Counted from the first letter of the stretch, positions 1-11,108 are shown. The stretch: 64,000 nucleotides of DNA from Colletotrichum lupini (GCF_023278565.1 NC_064680.1:3968001-4032000), one strand, 5' to 3'. Translations and numbers: made by a program. The notes: a model not told the origin generated them from the sequence alone.

Positions 1-303
1 GGCGTCGAAGGCGCGCGCATGCGCCAGCGCTGGGCGGCTGCCTCCGGATCAGACAAGGCCTACCTTATCAATTGGAGCGTCGATGTGCAGGACTGGTTGT
101 GGGCCGAGACGAGCACGCCAGAGAAGCAGGTTGATTCATTCAACGCCGACGTTGCCAAGGGAGGAAACTTGGTGGTCATGCACTTCTCGTACAACACAAC
201 GGTCGAGTACTTCCCGGAGTTCATCAGGCAGGCCAAGGCTACTGGTAAGCAAATTATGAGAATTGATCAGTGTATGGAGGACCCGAACGCACCTCCGTTG
301 TGA
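1..303 (+). CDS. Polysaccharide (chitin) deacetylase, C-terminal fragment
   Basis: The reading frame is open from the first base and ends at a TGA at 301-303; the 5' part lies outside the window, so the ATG at 19 is not taken as the start. The fragment resembles the last third of a NodB-fold polysaccharide deacetylase: a segment like VDVQDW, then VVMHFSYNTTVEYFPEF with the late conserved histidine, then a short helix and the ending MRIDQCMEDPNAPPL. Such secreted enzymes remove acetyl groups from chitin or related cell-wall polymers with a metal ion. The metal triad and signal peptide are not in view, so activity cannot be judged. The family call rests on the HFSYNTTVE region and is moderately sure; the exact substrate is unknown. 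Confidence 0.65.
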   Translation, partial: GVEGARMRQRWAAASGSDKAYLINWSVDVQDWLWAETSTPEKQVDSFNADVAKGGNLVVMHFSYNTTVEYFPEFIRQAKATGKQIMRIDQCMEDPNAPPL

Positions 304-1793
304 TCGCGGAGGTGCCGGCGAGGGAGCGGGGACCAAGGGGGTTAAGGGAATATTGGATATTCTGACAACAGCCTTCTTATTTGTAAACTTCCTATCCATA
401 CACGTAGCATATGATTGAGAGGTGATTAAGACTGGCAGTTATATGAGTGCCTTTATTCCATCCGTTGGAGGAGCTGTCTATCTCGTGGAAATTCGCCCTC
501 GCTAGTGTGCGGAAGGGTACAGTCGAGGCCTTTGTCATGTGGCGGTGATGCCGGTGGAGCTGATCGACTCAACGAGCCATGACCGCCACTATTCAAGCGA
601 CCTATGAACCTGTCGGCTTGTCCTTCATCGCTAGTATGCAACTAAGAATAGATTTCTCCCATGTGCCAGGAATTGGATAATGCAAAAAATATCCTGTGGC
701 TGGATCGTTGGCCGAGTTTGCTACAAGTTCTACGGTGGGACTGGGAAACTTGAGGTCCGCACAAGAGCGAGGGAAAGGAGTGAGAATCCACACTCCAAGA
801 TGGAAACGCCGATGATATGACCTGGACAAGCAAAATCGAGGTTACGTGATTGTATCCTTGCAAACTTGGTATAACTTTCAATTGGTACATAGGTAAGGAA
901 GGTTATAGATTATGGTTGCAACAGATAGTTGATAACCTCGCCCTTTGTCGAAAAAGACGTAACCGTGCAAGATGGCAGTGCTCTTTTGAGCACATCCCCA
1001 CAATCAAACGACGCTAATGCAGCCGGATGACATTTAAGCTTGGCTGTGATACCCTGCCGGTCGGCAAGGATCTCGAGTTTAAATTTTGATGCAGCTTGAT
1101 GACACTGACGGCATTCTGAACTTAGCCCCCCCCTGCCAGTGTTCTATTGCGCTCAAAGAATAGTCGTACCCCTTAGGCTACTCGAAAGTCTTCGTCCCTC
1201 GTTCATCTGGCAAAGGGCATGTTTTCGGTGTATAAAGTCTATTGTCTGAAGAATGAGACTCCGATGTGCCTTCTTCAGCGGTTAGTCTTCAGTTAACATC
1301 AAGGAAGACGAGTTCAGTGACCAAATCCAAAGAAGATTGTAGGACAAGGTTTATCGATATGGCGGTCCCGGCTTAGCGTATGCTCGCTGTTGGTGACTGA
1401 CCCAGTCGTAAGTTGGCGACCAGGGGTAGCCTTGGTAGCATCTCGCGATGTCAGCCGAAAATGGGGCCTCTAGGTATATCGTAATTACTTTCTACTCGGA
1501 CGCACACAGCATTACCAATCATGCTTAAGTGACTGAGACCTTAAGACTTGTGGTCTGGGGCTGACGCGTGGCACTTTGATGATATCGGCCCTTTCGGATG
1601 GTGAACTGCCTCATTCGAATATGACATCAACGTCGATCCATGATGATGAATCGCAATAGGACCGTTTCTAGAGCGCTGGGTATAAATCAGAGAGGGAGCG
1701 CCGTGGACGAAGCTTAGTTTCATCCAGATCATACCATCCTCATCATCAGGTTCTGTCACTGCCTTACGCGTCAATCCACCTTAGATAAACACC
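304..1793. other. Intergenic region, no gene seen
   Basis: About 1.5 kb between the deacetylase stop and the alpha/beta hydrolase start. Open frames on both strands are short and lack domain-like sequence. The proximal promoter of the next gene lies at the right end (TATA-like box at 1681). Confidence 0.6.
1681..1687 (+). promoter_or_regulatory. TATA-like box of the alpha/beta hydrolase gene
   Basis: The sequence tataaat lies about 107-113 bases before the ATG at 1794, a normal spacing for a fungal TATA element plus a short leader. Inferred from motif and position only. Confidence 0.45.
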
Positions 1794-2855
1794 ATGAAGA
1801 TCTCTGGAAGTAGCACTGCTGCACTGGCTCTCGCGGGCACGAAGGTAGCATCCGCTCAGAACCTGTCTTATGGAGCCGACAACTTCTACCGCAGCGACAT
1901 CGTGACGGTGCAGCCTATCACCTTCCCAACTCAGAACCAGTTCACCGTCGCTGGCAACCTCTTCATCCGCAACAACGCCAGCCGTCCACTCTCTGCCCCA
2001 GCCATCGTCGTCGGCCACCCCATGGGCGCGACCAAAGAGCAGAGCGCCAACCTCTACGCCACAAAGCTCGCCGAGCAAGGTTTTGTCACGGTCTCCATCG
2101 ATGTCTCCTTCTGGGGCGGCAGCGAAGGCGAGCCACGCAACGCCGTCTCGCCAGACCTCTACTCAGAGGCCTTCAGCGCAGCAGTCGACTATCTCGGCCT
2201 CCAAGACTTCGTTGATCGTGAACGTATCGGTGGTCTGGGCATCTGCGGTAGCGGCAGCTTCGTCATCAGCGCTGCCAAGATTGACCCCCGTCTCAAGGCT
2301 ATCGCGACCTCCAGCATGTACGACATGGGATCTGCCGCCCGCAACGGCTTGCGCCACGCAGTGAGCCTCGAGCAGCGCAAGGAGATTATTGCTGCTGCTG
2401 CCGCGCAGCGTTGGATCGAGGCGGCTGGCGGCGAAACTGTGTACACTGGCGGAACCCCCCACGTGCTGACCAACGCGTCGACGGCGGTTGATCGTGAGTT
2501 CTACGACTTTTATCGTACCCAGCGCGGCGAATTCACTCCAGAGAACACGACAGCGAACCTCACTACCCACCCTACTCTTTCCAGCAACACCAAGTTTATG
2601 AACTTTTACCCATTCAACGACATCGAGACGATTTCGCCGCGCCCGTTGTTGTTTGTCTCGGGCGACCAGGCTCACTCCCGCGAGTTCAGTGAGGATGCCT
2701 ACGCACGTGCTGCTGGGCCGAAGGAGCTCGTTTGGGTTCCTGGTGCGGGACATGTTGATCTCTACGATCGTGTGGAGCTTATCCCCTTCGATAAGCTCAC
2801 CCAGTTCTTCCAGAAGAACCTGGCTGCCAACGCAACGAGCTTGAGGGCGCAATAG
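1794..2855 (+). CDS. Alpha/beta hydrolase with Cys nucleophile (YcjY / DltD-N-like family)
   Basis: Single-exon protein of 353 residues. After a short hydrophobic start (residues 1-21 end in VASAQ, possibly a weak signal peptide) comes an alpha/beta hydrolase core: VVGHPMGATKEQ oxyanion strand, FWGGSEG, nucleophile elbow GICGSG with Cys151, the acid in SGDQ (Asp291) and the base in GAGHVD (His320). A Cys in the elbow is typical of dienelactone-hydrolase relatives and of the YcjY-like group, whose fungal members include enzymes that act as polyketide transferases or hydrolases. All three triad residues are present, so the protein is probably active. The neighbours do not form an obvious pathway with it. 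Substrate unknown; family assignment fairly sure. Confidence 0.85.
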   Translation: MKISGSSTAALALAGTKVASAQNLSYGADNFYRSDIVTVQPITFPTQNQFTVAGNLFIRNNASRPLSAPAIVVGHPMGATKEQSANLYATKLAEQGFVTVSIDVSFWGGSEGEPRNAVSPDLYSEAFSAAVDYLGLQDFVDRERIGGLGICGSGSFVISAAKIDPRLKAIATSSMYDMGSAARNGLRHAVSLEQRKEIIAAAAAQRWIEAAGGETVYTGGTPHVLTNASTAVDREFYDFYRTQRGEFTPENTTANLTTHPTLSSNTKFMNFYPFNDIETISPRPLLFVSGDQAHSREFSEDAYARAAGPKELVWVPGAGHVDLYDRVELIPFDKLTQFFQKNLAANATSLRAQ

Positions 2856-4403
2856 AATACAAAGTTCGGAAGTACAGGTTGAAGTCGCTCGCGCCTATGA
2901 GTCATAGGTTCTAATGAGATGTTCGCTCGATGGAGTGGCAGAATGTAGAAAGGAGAGGGAAATCTTATGTCAGTGTGTCAGATGCTTGGTACGTAAGTCA
3001 ACCTGAACTGCGGGATTTCTCTGCCATGGTATAGTAGGTTAGATTGCAAGTAGATTACTTCAATTTCATCAAACCTAGGCTTACATAAGTTCTTTCACAT
3101 GGAACCAAGAAGCGAATCATTCTCTGTGTCGTTGCTTCGCGTGCGGCTCGTGACGGCCGTGAGCCGGCACTCATTACCCATTTTGGTTGTTGCTGACCCG
3201 AAGCAAAAGTCCGGGCGTTATCGCGCATATCCCCAGTTCCTCAAGTTTTATTTACCAGGTATCTAGGCAGAGAACCAAACCTGGCTGATAAAAGTTCAAC
3301 CTGAAATTTGCGACAAAGGCATTGTCTAGGTAGGGGGCTTAATCCTCTGTCTAATTCCTCCTTTTACCCTCATTACTGCTTCACTTACCCAAGGTCCCTT
3401 AAGGTAAGGTACTCACTTCTCATCGACGCCTTTCTGCACTGGTATATACAGCCAATCTAATATGTTTGAGTATTCACTGTCATTCGAGCGCTATTTGGGC
3501 CTCATCAAGTGATGATGTGCTGTTAACCTGGCGGCTGGAAGATCAATCAAAAGGTCACGTGGGGTACTTGGCCACTACTTGGAGGAGACAACGGAGAGAC
3601 TGTTTTTGGGCCTCGGTAAGGTTTCTGCACAATTGACCATCTGCGGACAAAAAGAGGAAAGAGTAAATAGCTTCGTTGCCGGCAAAGCCTGACAATTTTC
3701 TCACGCGAATTTGTACCCTTCATCCGAATTAACCTGAGCAGTTCATCACAATGACGAGGAAGGCCCACGCTGGAGGAGAACTTCCCCGCAGCGATTGATC
3801 GCCGATCTCCCGCACATTTGGGGACATCCATGCCCCCCTCATGCGGGGTAGCTATCCTGATTGGGGAAGAAGCTGCCCTTGGCGACAAACGCCTTCGACG
3901 TCATCACCCGGTCATTGACGCCGGAGCTTTCATTCCAGCCCGGTCTGGTTCCTCCTTCTTCCTCCACTCTCCCAGGCCATTGGCACTTGCCATGTCACTT
4001 TTCAGCTCTTTGCAGATGGCAGGGGCGACAGGGGTATGGTTTGCGTGAGTCCGGCAGGCGGAAGGAGCTCCTTCGCCTTGGTCTTCAGCTGCACCTGCCG
4101 TCGTCATTTCGACTCCAATTGCGTTTGAAGCACGTGTGACGAGCTTCGCCCCTGCCCATTTGTCCTCCGTCGCCGGTCCGACGCTAGCCATAGGCGAGAG
4201 GGAGGAGGCAATTGAGAGTTCTTTCTCGTCCCTTCAAAATCTGCTATTTGCTCTCTTCTTTCCCAATTTTCCCATTGACTTACTACTTCCCGATACCATC
4301 TTCCAACCTTTCCTCCTTCAATTCTCCCAACTTTGAAGTCGTTGATCCTTCCAACTGTACACAACTTGCCATAATAATACCATCCTTTCACCAGACCGCC
4401 AAG
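2856..4403. other. Intergenic region, no gene seen
   Basis: About 1.5 kb without a convincing coding frame. The right end is pyrimidine-rich (4215-4330), as expected for the promoter and leader of the following highly codon-biased gene. Confidence 0.6.
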
Positions 4404-5627
4404 ATGATGTCCGCAAGACCCCTCGTTCGCTCGACGCTCCCCAGAGCTACCCGGGCTGTCCGCGCACCCCGCCAGCAGCTCCGTTTCCAGTCGACGACCG
4501 CCTCATCCTCAACAGGCGGAACCAGCTCTCACTTCGGAGCCGGTGTCGCTGGCGGCCTTGCTGGTGCTGGTATCTTCTACGCCCTCTACTCCTTCACCCC
4601 CGCTGGTCGCGCTGCCTCCAAGGTTAACAAGGCCGCCAAGGAGGCCGAGAAGAAGTACACAGCCGCCGCCCAGAAGCTGCAAGAAAACACACCCTCTACC
4701 GATGAAGCTATCGACTACATCAAGCAGTTCGCTTACTCCTACGTTGGCTGGATCCCTGGTGGCCGCTCCTACGTCGACTCTGCTTTCAATGACTTCGAGA
4801 CTGTCCGCAAGAACCACAAGGAAGAGGCCGACAAGATTGTTGATGACGCCTACAAGCAGTTCCAGGAGGTTGCCAAGGCCGGCCTGAGCCTGGAGGCCGT
4901 CCACAAGGCATACGAGGTCCTCGCAGACATCACCCAGAAGCTCGCAAGCCTTGGAGGTGACGCCATTGGGGACATCGTCGACAACCACCCTCAACTGAAG
5001 GAGAAACTTGGAGGAAAAATTGACCAGCTGAAGGACTTGGGAGACAAGTACGGCCCCGAGGCCAAGAAGCAGGTCGACGAGACATGGAAGCAGGTCAAGG
5101 ACGTCTTGGCTGGCGGGTTCACTGCCAGCAACTTCGACAAGGTGCGCAAGCTCATCGAGGAGAAGATTCAGCAGGTTCAGAAGCTCGGCGATGAGGCTTG
5201 GAAGAAGGCGCTCGAGGAGGCCAAGCCCTACCTTGACAAGAACCCCAAGGTCAAGGAGCTGATTGAGAAGAATGCCGACGCGCTCAAGAAGGGCAACGCC
5301 AAGGAGCTCTTCGAGAAGGCGAAGAAGGCTACCGAATCCGGAGACCTTGGAGGCCTGGAGAGCTATATCACCGATACCGTCGACAAGGCCAAGTCAAAGG
5401 GCTCTCAAATCGGTGAGAGCTTTGGTCTCGATCAATACTTTAAGATGATCCCCGACGGAGACAAGATTATCCCCAAGCTGAAGCAGCTCCGCGAGGTCGC
5501 AGACAAGCACAAGGAGGAGGGAGAGAAGCTCGTCAAGGAGACTATTGAGGAGGTAAAGAAAGTCCTTGAGGCTAAGTCGAAGAAGGCGGAGGAGATTGCC
5601 GAAAAGGCCAAGAAGGACGCCAAATAA
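4404..5627 (+). CDS. Mitochondrial amphipathic-helix protein, conserved fungal, unknown function
   Basis: The start at 4404 (gccaagATGATG) is preferred over an in-frame ATG at 4212, because it gives a good Kozak context and a textbook mitochondrial presequence (residues 1-32 rich in Arg, Ser and Ala). Product 407 residues, no intron. Order: presequence, Ser/Thr/Gly linker, one glycine-rich membrane segment (GAGVAGGLAGAGIFYALYSF, about residues 48-67), then more than 300 residues of Lys/Glu/Ala-rich helix with periodic hydrophobic positions, resembling apolipoprotein- or LEA-like amphipathic repeats. Codon use is strongly biased to C/G-ending codons, suggesting high expression. The layout is that of an inner-membrane protein with a long helical tail; function is unknown and no enzyme motif is visible. 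Confidence 0.85.
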   Translation: MMSARPLVRSTLPRATRAVRAPRQQLRFQSTTASSSTGGTSSHFGAGVAGGLAGAGIFYALYSFTPAGRAASKVNKAAKEAEKKYTAAAQKLQENTPSTDEAIDYIKQFAYSYVGWIPGGRSYVDSAFNDFETVRKNHKEEADKIVDDAYKQFQEVAKAGLSLEAVHKAYEVLADITQKLASLGGDAIGDIVDNHPQLKEKLGGKIDQLKDLGDKYGPEAKKQVDETWKQVKDVLAGGFTASNFDKVRKLIEEKIQQVQKLGDEAWKKALEEAKPYLDKNPKVKELIEKNADALKKGNAKELFEKAKKATESGDLGGLESYITDTVDKAKSKGSQIGESFGLDQYFKMIPDGDKIIPKLKQLREVADKHKEEGEKLVKETIEEVKKVLEAKSKKAEEIAEKAKKDAK

Positions 5628-5847
5628 GGGACTCGTCTCCGGATCCATACAATTGATACCCCCATCAAGACGTCTCGGTGGACTACGACTTGTACCATAA
5701 TACTTGAAGAGCATTTCCTGTGTAGCAAAAGGTCAATGGCTGGGATCACCGCCATTTAATCGCCCATGGTTCTGTGAAGTATGAATCTGTATTGAGACAT
5801 TATCTGCTTAAGTAGTAAATGTGCTTCGCACCCGTTCTACTCCGAAT

Positions 5848-6759
5848 TCAAATATCCTGTGGCTTGTACAACACCCGCTCTTTCAGCAATCGAGGTGTAT
5901 CCGGGTCATGGCTTGGAAGAACAACCACATCACTCTGTTTCGCAAAGGCCTTGATCTTTCGCAAGCTGTCCAACGCCGACATGGGGTCGTCATTAATACC
6001 ATCCGGCTCTTCCTTATCCAGCAAATCGATACCATAGCTCGCGTCCCCAAGCAAGCAGTACGTCGATGTTGTTCCGTCCTCGTTATCGCCATACACGACT
6101 AGCGAAATGTGGCCGGGGACGTGACCGGGTGTATGCACCGCCACAACCTTCCCATCAGCCGTGATCCGGCCAGACGTCTCCCACGGCCCCACGGCCCCGG
6201 CCGAGAAATCCACAAGAGTAGGCTGGAATCCTTCCGGCCAGTGCTGTGGCACGCACCCCGCAAGCGTCGCGGTCATGGGGCTATTCCCAAAAGCGGCCCA
6301 GTGCTCCTTGCTCACGAACACAGGAACGTCCGGCGCAGCAATTTTCAGAGCCTTCAATCCGCCAGCGTGGTCGCCGTGGAGGTGACTCAGCACGATGGCC
6401 TGCAGATCGCTGGGTTCCACACCGAGACGCTGCAATTGCTGCACGATTCCGTCTTCAGGCTTGATATCCACGCTGCTGAACATCTTTGTCGGGGATAGGT
6501 AGGGGAGGTAGCCCGGGTCATTGAAGCAGGGAGACTCGCCCGTGTCGAAGAGGATTGGTCCGCCTGGGTGGGCGATGAGGAAGACGCCGATGGGGAGGGG
6601 TTCCGTCCATTGGCGGTTTGCGATGCAGCGGAAGCGGCGCAGGGTGACGAATTGGTCGAGGTAGGATTTTACCGGTTGGCTTTTCATGGGTAGTTTGATG
6701 CGGACTGAGCCGGTTGAGAGGAAGGTCAGGCTGACCCTCTTTTGTGCGTCTGTACCCAT
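5848..6759 (-). CDS. Metallo-beta-lactamase-fold hydrolase (N-acyl homoserine lactonase-like)
   Basis: Single-exon 303-residue protein. The full zinc-ligand set of the superfamily is visible: SHLHGDHAGG (His126, His128, Asp130, His131), HTPGHVPGH (His213), LLGDAS (Asp239) and LPSHDPDT (His284). The length and the GVFLIAHPGGPILFDTGE start are typical of the lactonase-like branch, which opens lactone rings, including bacterial acyl-homoserine lactones. No signal peptide, so probably cytosolic. It is the first gene of a run of four on the minus strand that includes a Baeyer-Villiger monooxygenase, which makes esters and lactones; a role in opening such a lactone is a reasonable inference. Alternative: a thioesterase or another ester hydrolase of the same fold. 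Confidence 0.88.
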   Translation of the reverse strand: MGTDAQKRVSLTFLSTGSVRIKLPMKSQPVKSYLDQFVTLRRFRCIANRQWTEPLPIGVFLIAHPGGPILFDTGESPCFNDPGYLPYLSPTKMFSSVDIKPEDGIVQQLQRLGVEPSDLQAIVLSHLHGDHAGGLKALKIAAPDVPVFVSKEHWAAFGNSPMTATLAGCVPQHWPEGFQPTLVDFSAGAVGPWETSGRITADGKVVAVHTPGHVPGHISLVVYGDNEDGTTSTYCLLGDASYGIDLLDKEEPDGINDDPMSALDSLRKIKAFAKQSDVVVLPSHDPDTPRLLKERVLYKPQDI

Positions 6760-7203
6760 GTTGGAGGTTGTGTTGGAGGTGATTGATAGGTCTGATACAC
6801 CACAGATTGTCAGAGGTAACGATTGAGCCGTTGACCGTCTGGACTTTATTCAAGAGGCTTCCCTTGATGTTTGACTTTGAGATTTGAAGCTTTCGATTCG
6901 TAAGCTGAACGGCCTACGCCTTTGTGTGCCGAGATCCCACATGTACCGAATGCCGGTTGGCGCCCCATTCAATCCCGGCTCTAAGCCAAAATGGATCAGC
7001 TAGTGACACAAGGTTGCCGCGAGCAATTTCTAGACAATGGGATTTCTATTGAAGAATATTTGAACTGTACAAGGGACTCCTCATTCAAGTTATACCGTCT
7101 TTACTGATAGTGGTTGCAACACTTGAAACGTAGAAGCTAAGGTAGAGAGAAGAAGGAAACCCAACTGATGTGCACGCATCGTCAAGATCTCACTCATATT
7201 ACC
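6760..7203. other. Intergenic region between lactonase and monooxygenase
   Basis: About 440 bases holding the promoter of the lactonase (minus strand) and the 3' region of the monooxygenase. No coding frame of interest. Confidence 0.5.
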
Positions 7204-9213
7204 TTACCTCTCATCACCATCATGATCATTCAGATACCAAGTTGAATCAGACCCATCAAGCTCCTTCGTCGATATCCCATTCCCTAGATACGCGAACCGA
7301 TTTCGTTTCTTCTCATACACATAATCCCAGTCCTCGCCTCTGAAGTTCTCCAACATGTGGAAAAAGTGGATTCTACTCCCGGGATGCAGCGCCGTGACGG
7401 GTCCATCCACAGCACCGCCTTTGAACCAGGACCTGCAGGACCCTGCCCACGCTGTTCGCGGCATGAAGGCTTGGGTATGTTCGTGAAGCTCATTGACTGC
7501 GTCGAGGCTGGGGCTGATGGATTTAATGCCCTCAGTTTGGCATTTCTTGATGATGCCGGCGATGTATTTTGCGAGCAGCTCGGTTATCGTGAAGACACTG
7601 CCATGGCCGATTGGGGCATTTGGACCGAGGAAGACTGGGTTGTCTGTTAGCAGAGTGAGGGTTATATGATGACACTACCATATATGAACTTACCAAAGTA
7701 ATTAGGCATCTCGGGAACCGCGCAAGACATGTAGGCTTTCGGGATATCCTTGGCCCAGATATCCTGGAGATTTGTAGACCGCCGTCCAATAATGGGAAAC
7801 CGCGGGCGAAACGAGACGTCGAATCCGGTGGCACACACGATGGCATCAACCGCAACATGTTCTCCGGATTCTGTAACCAGGCCATCCGAGACTACGCGAG
7901 CGATTCCTCCCGAGATGACTCTCGCATTGGGTTTCGTCAACGATTCTAGGTACCCCACACCTGGTGTCATCCGACGACAACTAATAGGAAACTTGGGGAT
8001 CAGGATATCAATCAGTCTTTGGTCGTCGTTGAGTGCTGATTGCATGTATTGAGTGACACCTTCTGTTGCTTGTCGGTGAGTCTCCGAGTCTTTTAGTACC
8101 TGGAGCCTCATAGTTAGTGGAAAGTTCAGAAAAGGGAAGATTGGGTCACCAACGAGGAAGAAATTGTTGTTAACTTGCTCCTCTATGGCCTTTACGAACG
8201 ACTTGTAGAGTGCAGGATCCGACTTGAACTTGTCAATCTGAGCTGGCGTGAAGTTCTCGTCATCGTCCAACTCGATCTGCTCCATCGTTTGCTTTGCTTT
8301 GCCCAGTAGCAATGTCTGAACCCGAGGCGGCATAATCCAAGTTGGTCCCCGAATAAAATGAATCATTTCCTTTGCGTCTTTCCCTATTGGGTCAGTCTTT
8401 TCATGGCATGCAACTGAAACTTTCCAGAACTCACCTCTTTGTACAGCTGGAACGATCTGAACACCAGATGAGCCATTGCCTATGATGGCGACTCTTTTTC
8501 CTTTCCAGTCAAACTTATCATCCCAGTCGGCGCTGTGAAGGAGGGAGCCGGAAAAGTCGTGCAAGCCGGGAATATCTGGCCACTTCCAGTTGCTGTACCA
8601 AGGTCAGCGTTAGCAGCAACAGCACTCGAATTAAAATCGTAGTGAGTTGACAAAAGGCGTTTGCATACTTGAGAATACCACTCGCGTTCAGCAGAAACTC
8701 GCAAGAATCCTCAAACTCCACACCGTCCTCCAAATTCTTCACCCTGACCGTCCATCGCCCAGCATCTTCATCCCAGAATGCTCCCGTCACGAGATGATTA
8801 GTCTTGATCTGGCGCCGTAGGTCTTCACCGTCACACAAGCGGCACAAGTACGCCTGAATCTCTTCCGCCGGAGACAGAAAGCTGCTCCACTCCTTATTTG
8901 GCTTCCAGGAGAATTGGTAGTTGTGCGAGGGTATATCGCATTTGCATCCCGGATAGCGGTTTTCGTACCAAGTACCTCCAACTTCGGGGTTCTTCTCATA
9001 GACAATGTGTTCGAAGTTTGTGAGTTTCTGACGAAAGGTGCGGATCATGTTGAGGCCGCTTGCGCCGCTGCCGATTGTGATGATGCGGACCCTTTTTCCT
9101 GTTCCTAGGGGTTGTTCGACGACTATGTAAGGCTCAGCAGGCTTGGGATCTGGTGTTCGTGGGTTCCCAGGTCCGAGATGCTTGCTGATCTGAGTTATGC
9201 GCGAGGAAGCCAT
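7204..9213 (-). CDS. Type I Baeyer-Villiger monooxygenase (flavoprotein), four exons
   Basis: Exons 9213-8669, 8592-8435, 8383-7694 and 7643-7204, with introns of 76, 51 and 50 nt, all GT-AG and all keeping frame; product 610 residues. FAD-binding GSGASG is at residues 48-53, followed by EVGGTWYENRYPG and DIPSHNYQ; the Baeyer-Villiger fingerprint FSGSLLHSADWD (FxGxxxHxxxWD) at 195-206 is exact; the NADPH-binding GNGSSG is at 220-225; CATGFD precedes the C-terminal part. The enzyme inserts oxygen next to a ketone, giving an ester or lactone, using FAD, NADPH and O2. Length and motif order fit the family fully. It sits between the lactonase and the CMD-like gene on the same strand. The substrate cannot be read from sequence. 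Confidence 0.93.
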
Positions 9214-9340
9214 GTTGATTCTCGGTCAGATGGACACTGGGATAGGGCGTTGGTTCAGTTAGAGCGCTTTGCCAATCGGGGAACCTGTAAGCAGCTTTCA
9301 CGCACTAGGCTTCCACGCAAATGAGAGTGGACTCAAAACT

Positions 9341-9348
9341 CTTTTATA
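9341..9348 (-). promoter_or_regulatory. TATA box of the Baeyer-Villiger monooxygenase gene
   Basis: On the minus strand the sequence tataaaag lies about 130 bases before the ATG at 9213. Good match to a TATA element at a usual distance. Confidence 0.5.
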
Positions 9349-9566
9349 CGAGTATGCATGTCGCCTGAATGTGCTGGTATGATCACAGCAACAGGCCGTA
9401 CTGCTTTGATTGCCAGCACGATGATGCCTCGGATTCGGCGTCGAATGCTCACCGTAGGCATAATCAACCCCAATCAACTTAGATGTCAATAGATCGCATC
9501 GCTTATTACCCAACATGAGTTGCCGAGCAATAGTGGGCCTTCATCTTCACGTCTAGGAGAGAAGCG

Positions 9567-9613
9567 CCGGCACTCTCGGTACTCGGCACATGGCATTCGG
9601 CACTCGATGCCCC
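9567..9613. promoter_or_regulatory. Cluster of CGGCACTC-like repeats upstream of the monooxygenase
   Basis: The stretch contains ccggcactctcgg, ctcggcac and ttcggcactcg within 47 bases, that is, three near-copies of one word built on CGG triplets, about 355-400 bases before the monooxygenase start. CGG triplets are the usual half-sites of Zn2Cys6 proteins, and such a regulator is encoded nearby. Function is inferred. Confidence 0.35.
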
Positions 9614-10631
9614 GTAAAATCAGGGTCAACGCTCTACAAGATTCGGCAAATACGGAGTCTTGGAAAAAGAAAATACAAAGACCACGAAAGTCTTACACTC
9701 CGCCATACCTGAAGGCCCATGTAATCTCTTGCGGATGAAACCGCTGTCACTACACCCGACCCTAAGCATGCTCGTCCTAGCGTAATCCCCGCATCTACTA
9801 TCTGTTTCCTCCCGTCTCGACGGCAGCGCAGATACTTGCGCTCTAACACCTATTCATCAAGTCGGGCGGTGTATGATCTACAGGAACACCCATGCTGGTC
9901 AGAGTCTGAATCTCTACGTGATGTCCTCACACGAGATATACGGATTTCGGCCATGAATAATCCGAGATCCAAGACCTATCAGGAGTCAATCGCGTCATGT
10001 TTTTGGCAACACCTTGCTCCAGGAATTTGATAGATGACTTCCTCTCCTCGTGCCTCCTAGGCTGCATGAAGGCCAACTGAGATACGTCAGCCTTTTGTTC
10101 CTCAAAAAGAAACTTCACCATCTTCAAGTCGACCTTAGTCCCGAGAATAGCAGCAGGTACGGCACACCCTTATTCCCCAAACGCCAAGTATGCATTAAGG
10201 CCAGCACCATGATCAACAAGAATCAATTCTCAAAGGACCCCGCTTCATCGCCTGATCCCAAGTAGAGTGCTTTGGTGCATCTCTACAGTCTTTCTGTCCG
10301 AAATAGACCTTTATTGGGTCTATTAATCATATGGTAAGGTAGGTCACATCCTGTTGTTCGGTGAGCAACCCAGGTCTGAGGAGCATTTTCTTCATTTGAG
10401 CTCGCGCGTAATTTGAAGCCATGTAAGACCAGATTTTTTTTCCCCGCCTTTGGAGAGGGGGGAACGATGATGGCTGCATTGGTTGATTGACTACATGGGC
10501 AATAGCACACCGGAAATTAGCATGAGTATTCCTTTCTAGAACCTTGGATTCGATGAGTCTCTGTCAAGTGTCCCTGCCATCGGATGGAAACTTGCATAAT
10601 CTGCTCACGTTTGTTGTATGTTCATGTACAA

Positions 10632-11108
10632 TTAGGACATCTTTGCTCTTTCTTCCTTTGTGGTACCCCTGACTTTGGCAAAGATATCGCTTGCAACAGC
10701 CAAAGCTTCTCTGCCGGCCGGAACGCCGCAGTAAATCATCGCATGCCGGCAAGTCTCTACGATCTTCTCCTCAGAAATACCAAGGTTGAGTGCTGCCGCG
10801 ATATGTATGCGTAATTCTGGGGTCCTGTTGAGCGCTATCATCATGCCAATGTTGACCAGAGACCTCTCCTTGAACTCGAGTCCGGGACGAGCATAACTAG
10901 AGAAACACACTTCCGCAATGTATTCGGCACTGACTTTGCTTGGAAGATCGTCGCGCTGTCACTCTTCTCTCAGCTTTATCCCTTGCACGGTATTGTAGTG
11001 TAATGGTTTACCTACTGCTTGCTCTTGAATGGCGCTAAGAAGTTTGGCCCCCAAGAAGGCTTGAGCCATTTGGGCACCCTGTACCAGCCTTTCGCTAGGT
11101 TCCGACAT
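10632..11108 (-). CDS. Carboxymuconolactone decarboxylase-like protein (CMD/AhpD fold)
   Basis: Two exons, 11108-11012 and 10933-10632, joined by a 78-nt intron; the phase-1 junction is my best choice and gives 132 residues. The second exon carries the CMD core: ARPGLEFKERSLVNIGMMIAL, ELRIHIAAALNLGISEEKIVE, then CGVPAGREALAVA. The CxxC of AhpD-type peroxidases is absent, so it is closer to the gamma-carboxymuconolactone decarboxylase branch, which acts on lactone ring compounds from aromatic breakdown. No signal peptide. It lies between the monooxygenase and the activator gene on the same strand, which supports a shared catabolic role. Exact reaction unknown; the intron acceptor could differ by a few bases. 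Confidence 0.82.

Larger units (their letters stand above)
9214..10631. other. Long intergenic region, monooxygenase promoter and unassigned sequence
   Basis: About 1.4 kb. The left part is the monooxygenase promoter and includes a cluster of CGG-type half-sites at 9567-9613. The rest has short frames only; a minus-strand frame at 9927-10127 has some helix-like character but no start context or recognisable domain. It may be decayed sequence. Confidence 0.5.

Noticed and set aside
4212..4403. 64-codon upstream extension of the mitochondrial protein
   Set aside because: It would bury the presequence behind a Phe/Pro/Ser-rich leader; the ATG at 4404 gives a proper targeting signal and Kozak context.
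4509..4994. Minus-strand frame inside the mitochondrial protein gene
   Set aside because: Shadow of a strongly codon-biased gene; composition is artificial (Leu/Val/Gly).
9927..10127. Minus-strand frame of 66 codons (MVKFLFEEQKADV...), ankyrin-like at first sight
   Set aside because: Only a few residues resemble an ankyrin repeat, there is no flanking exon in frame and no start context.
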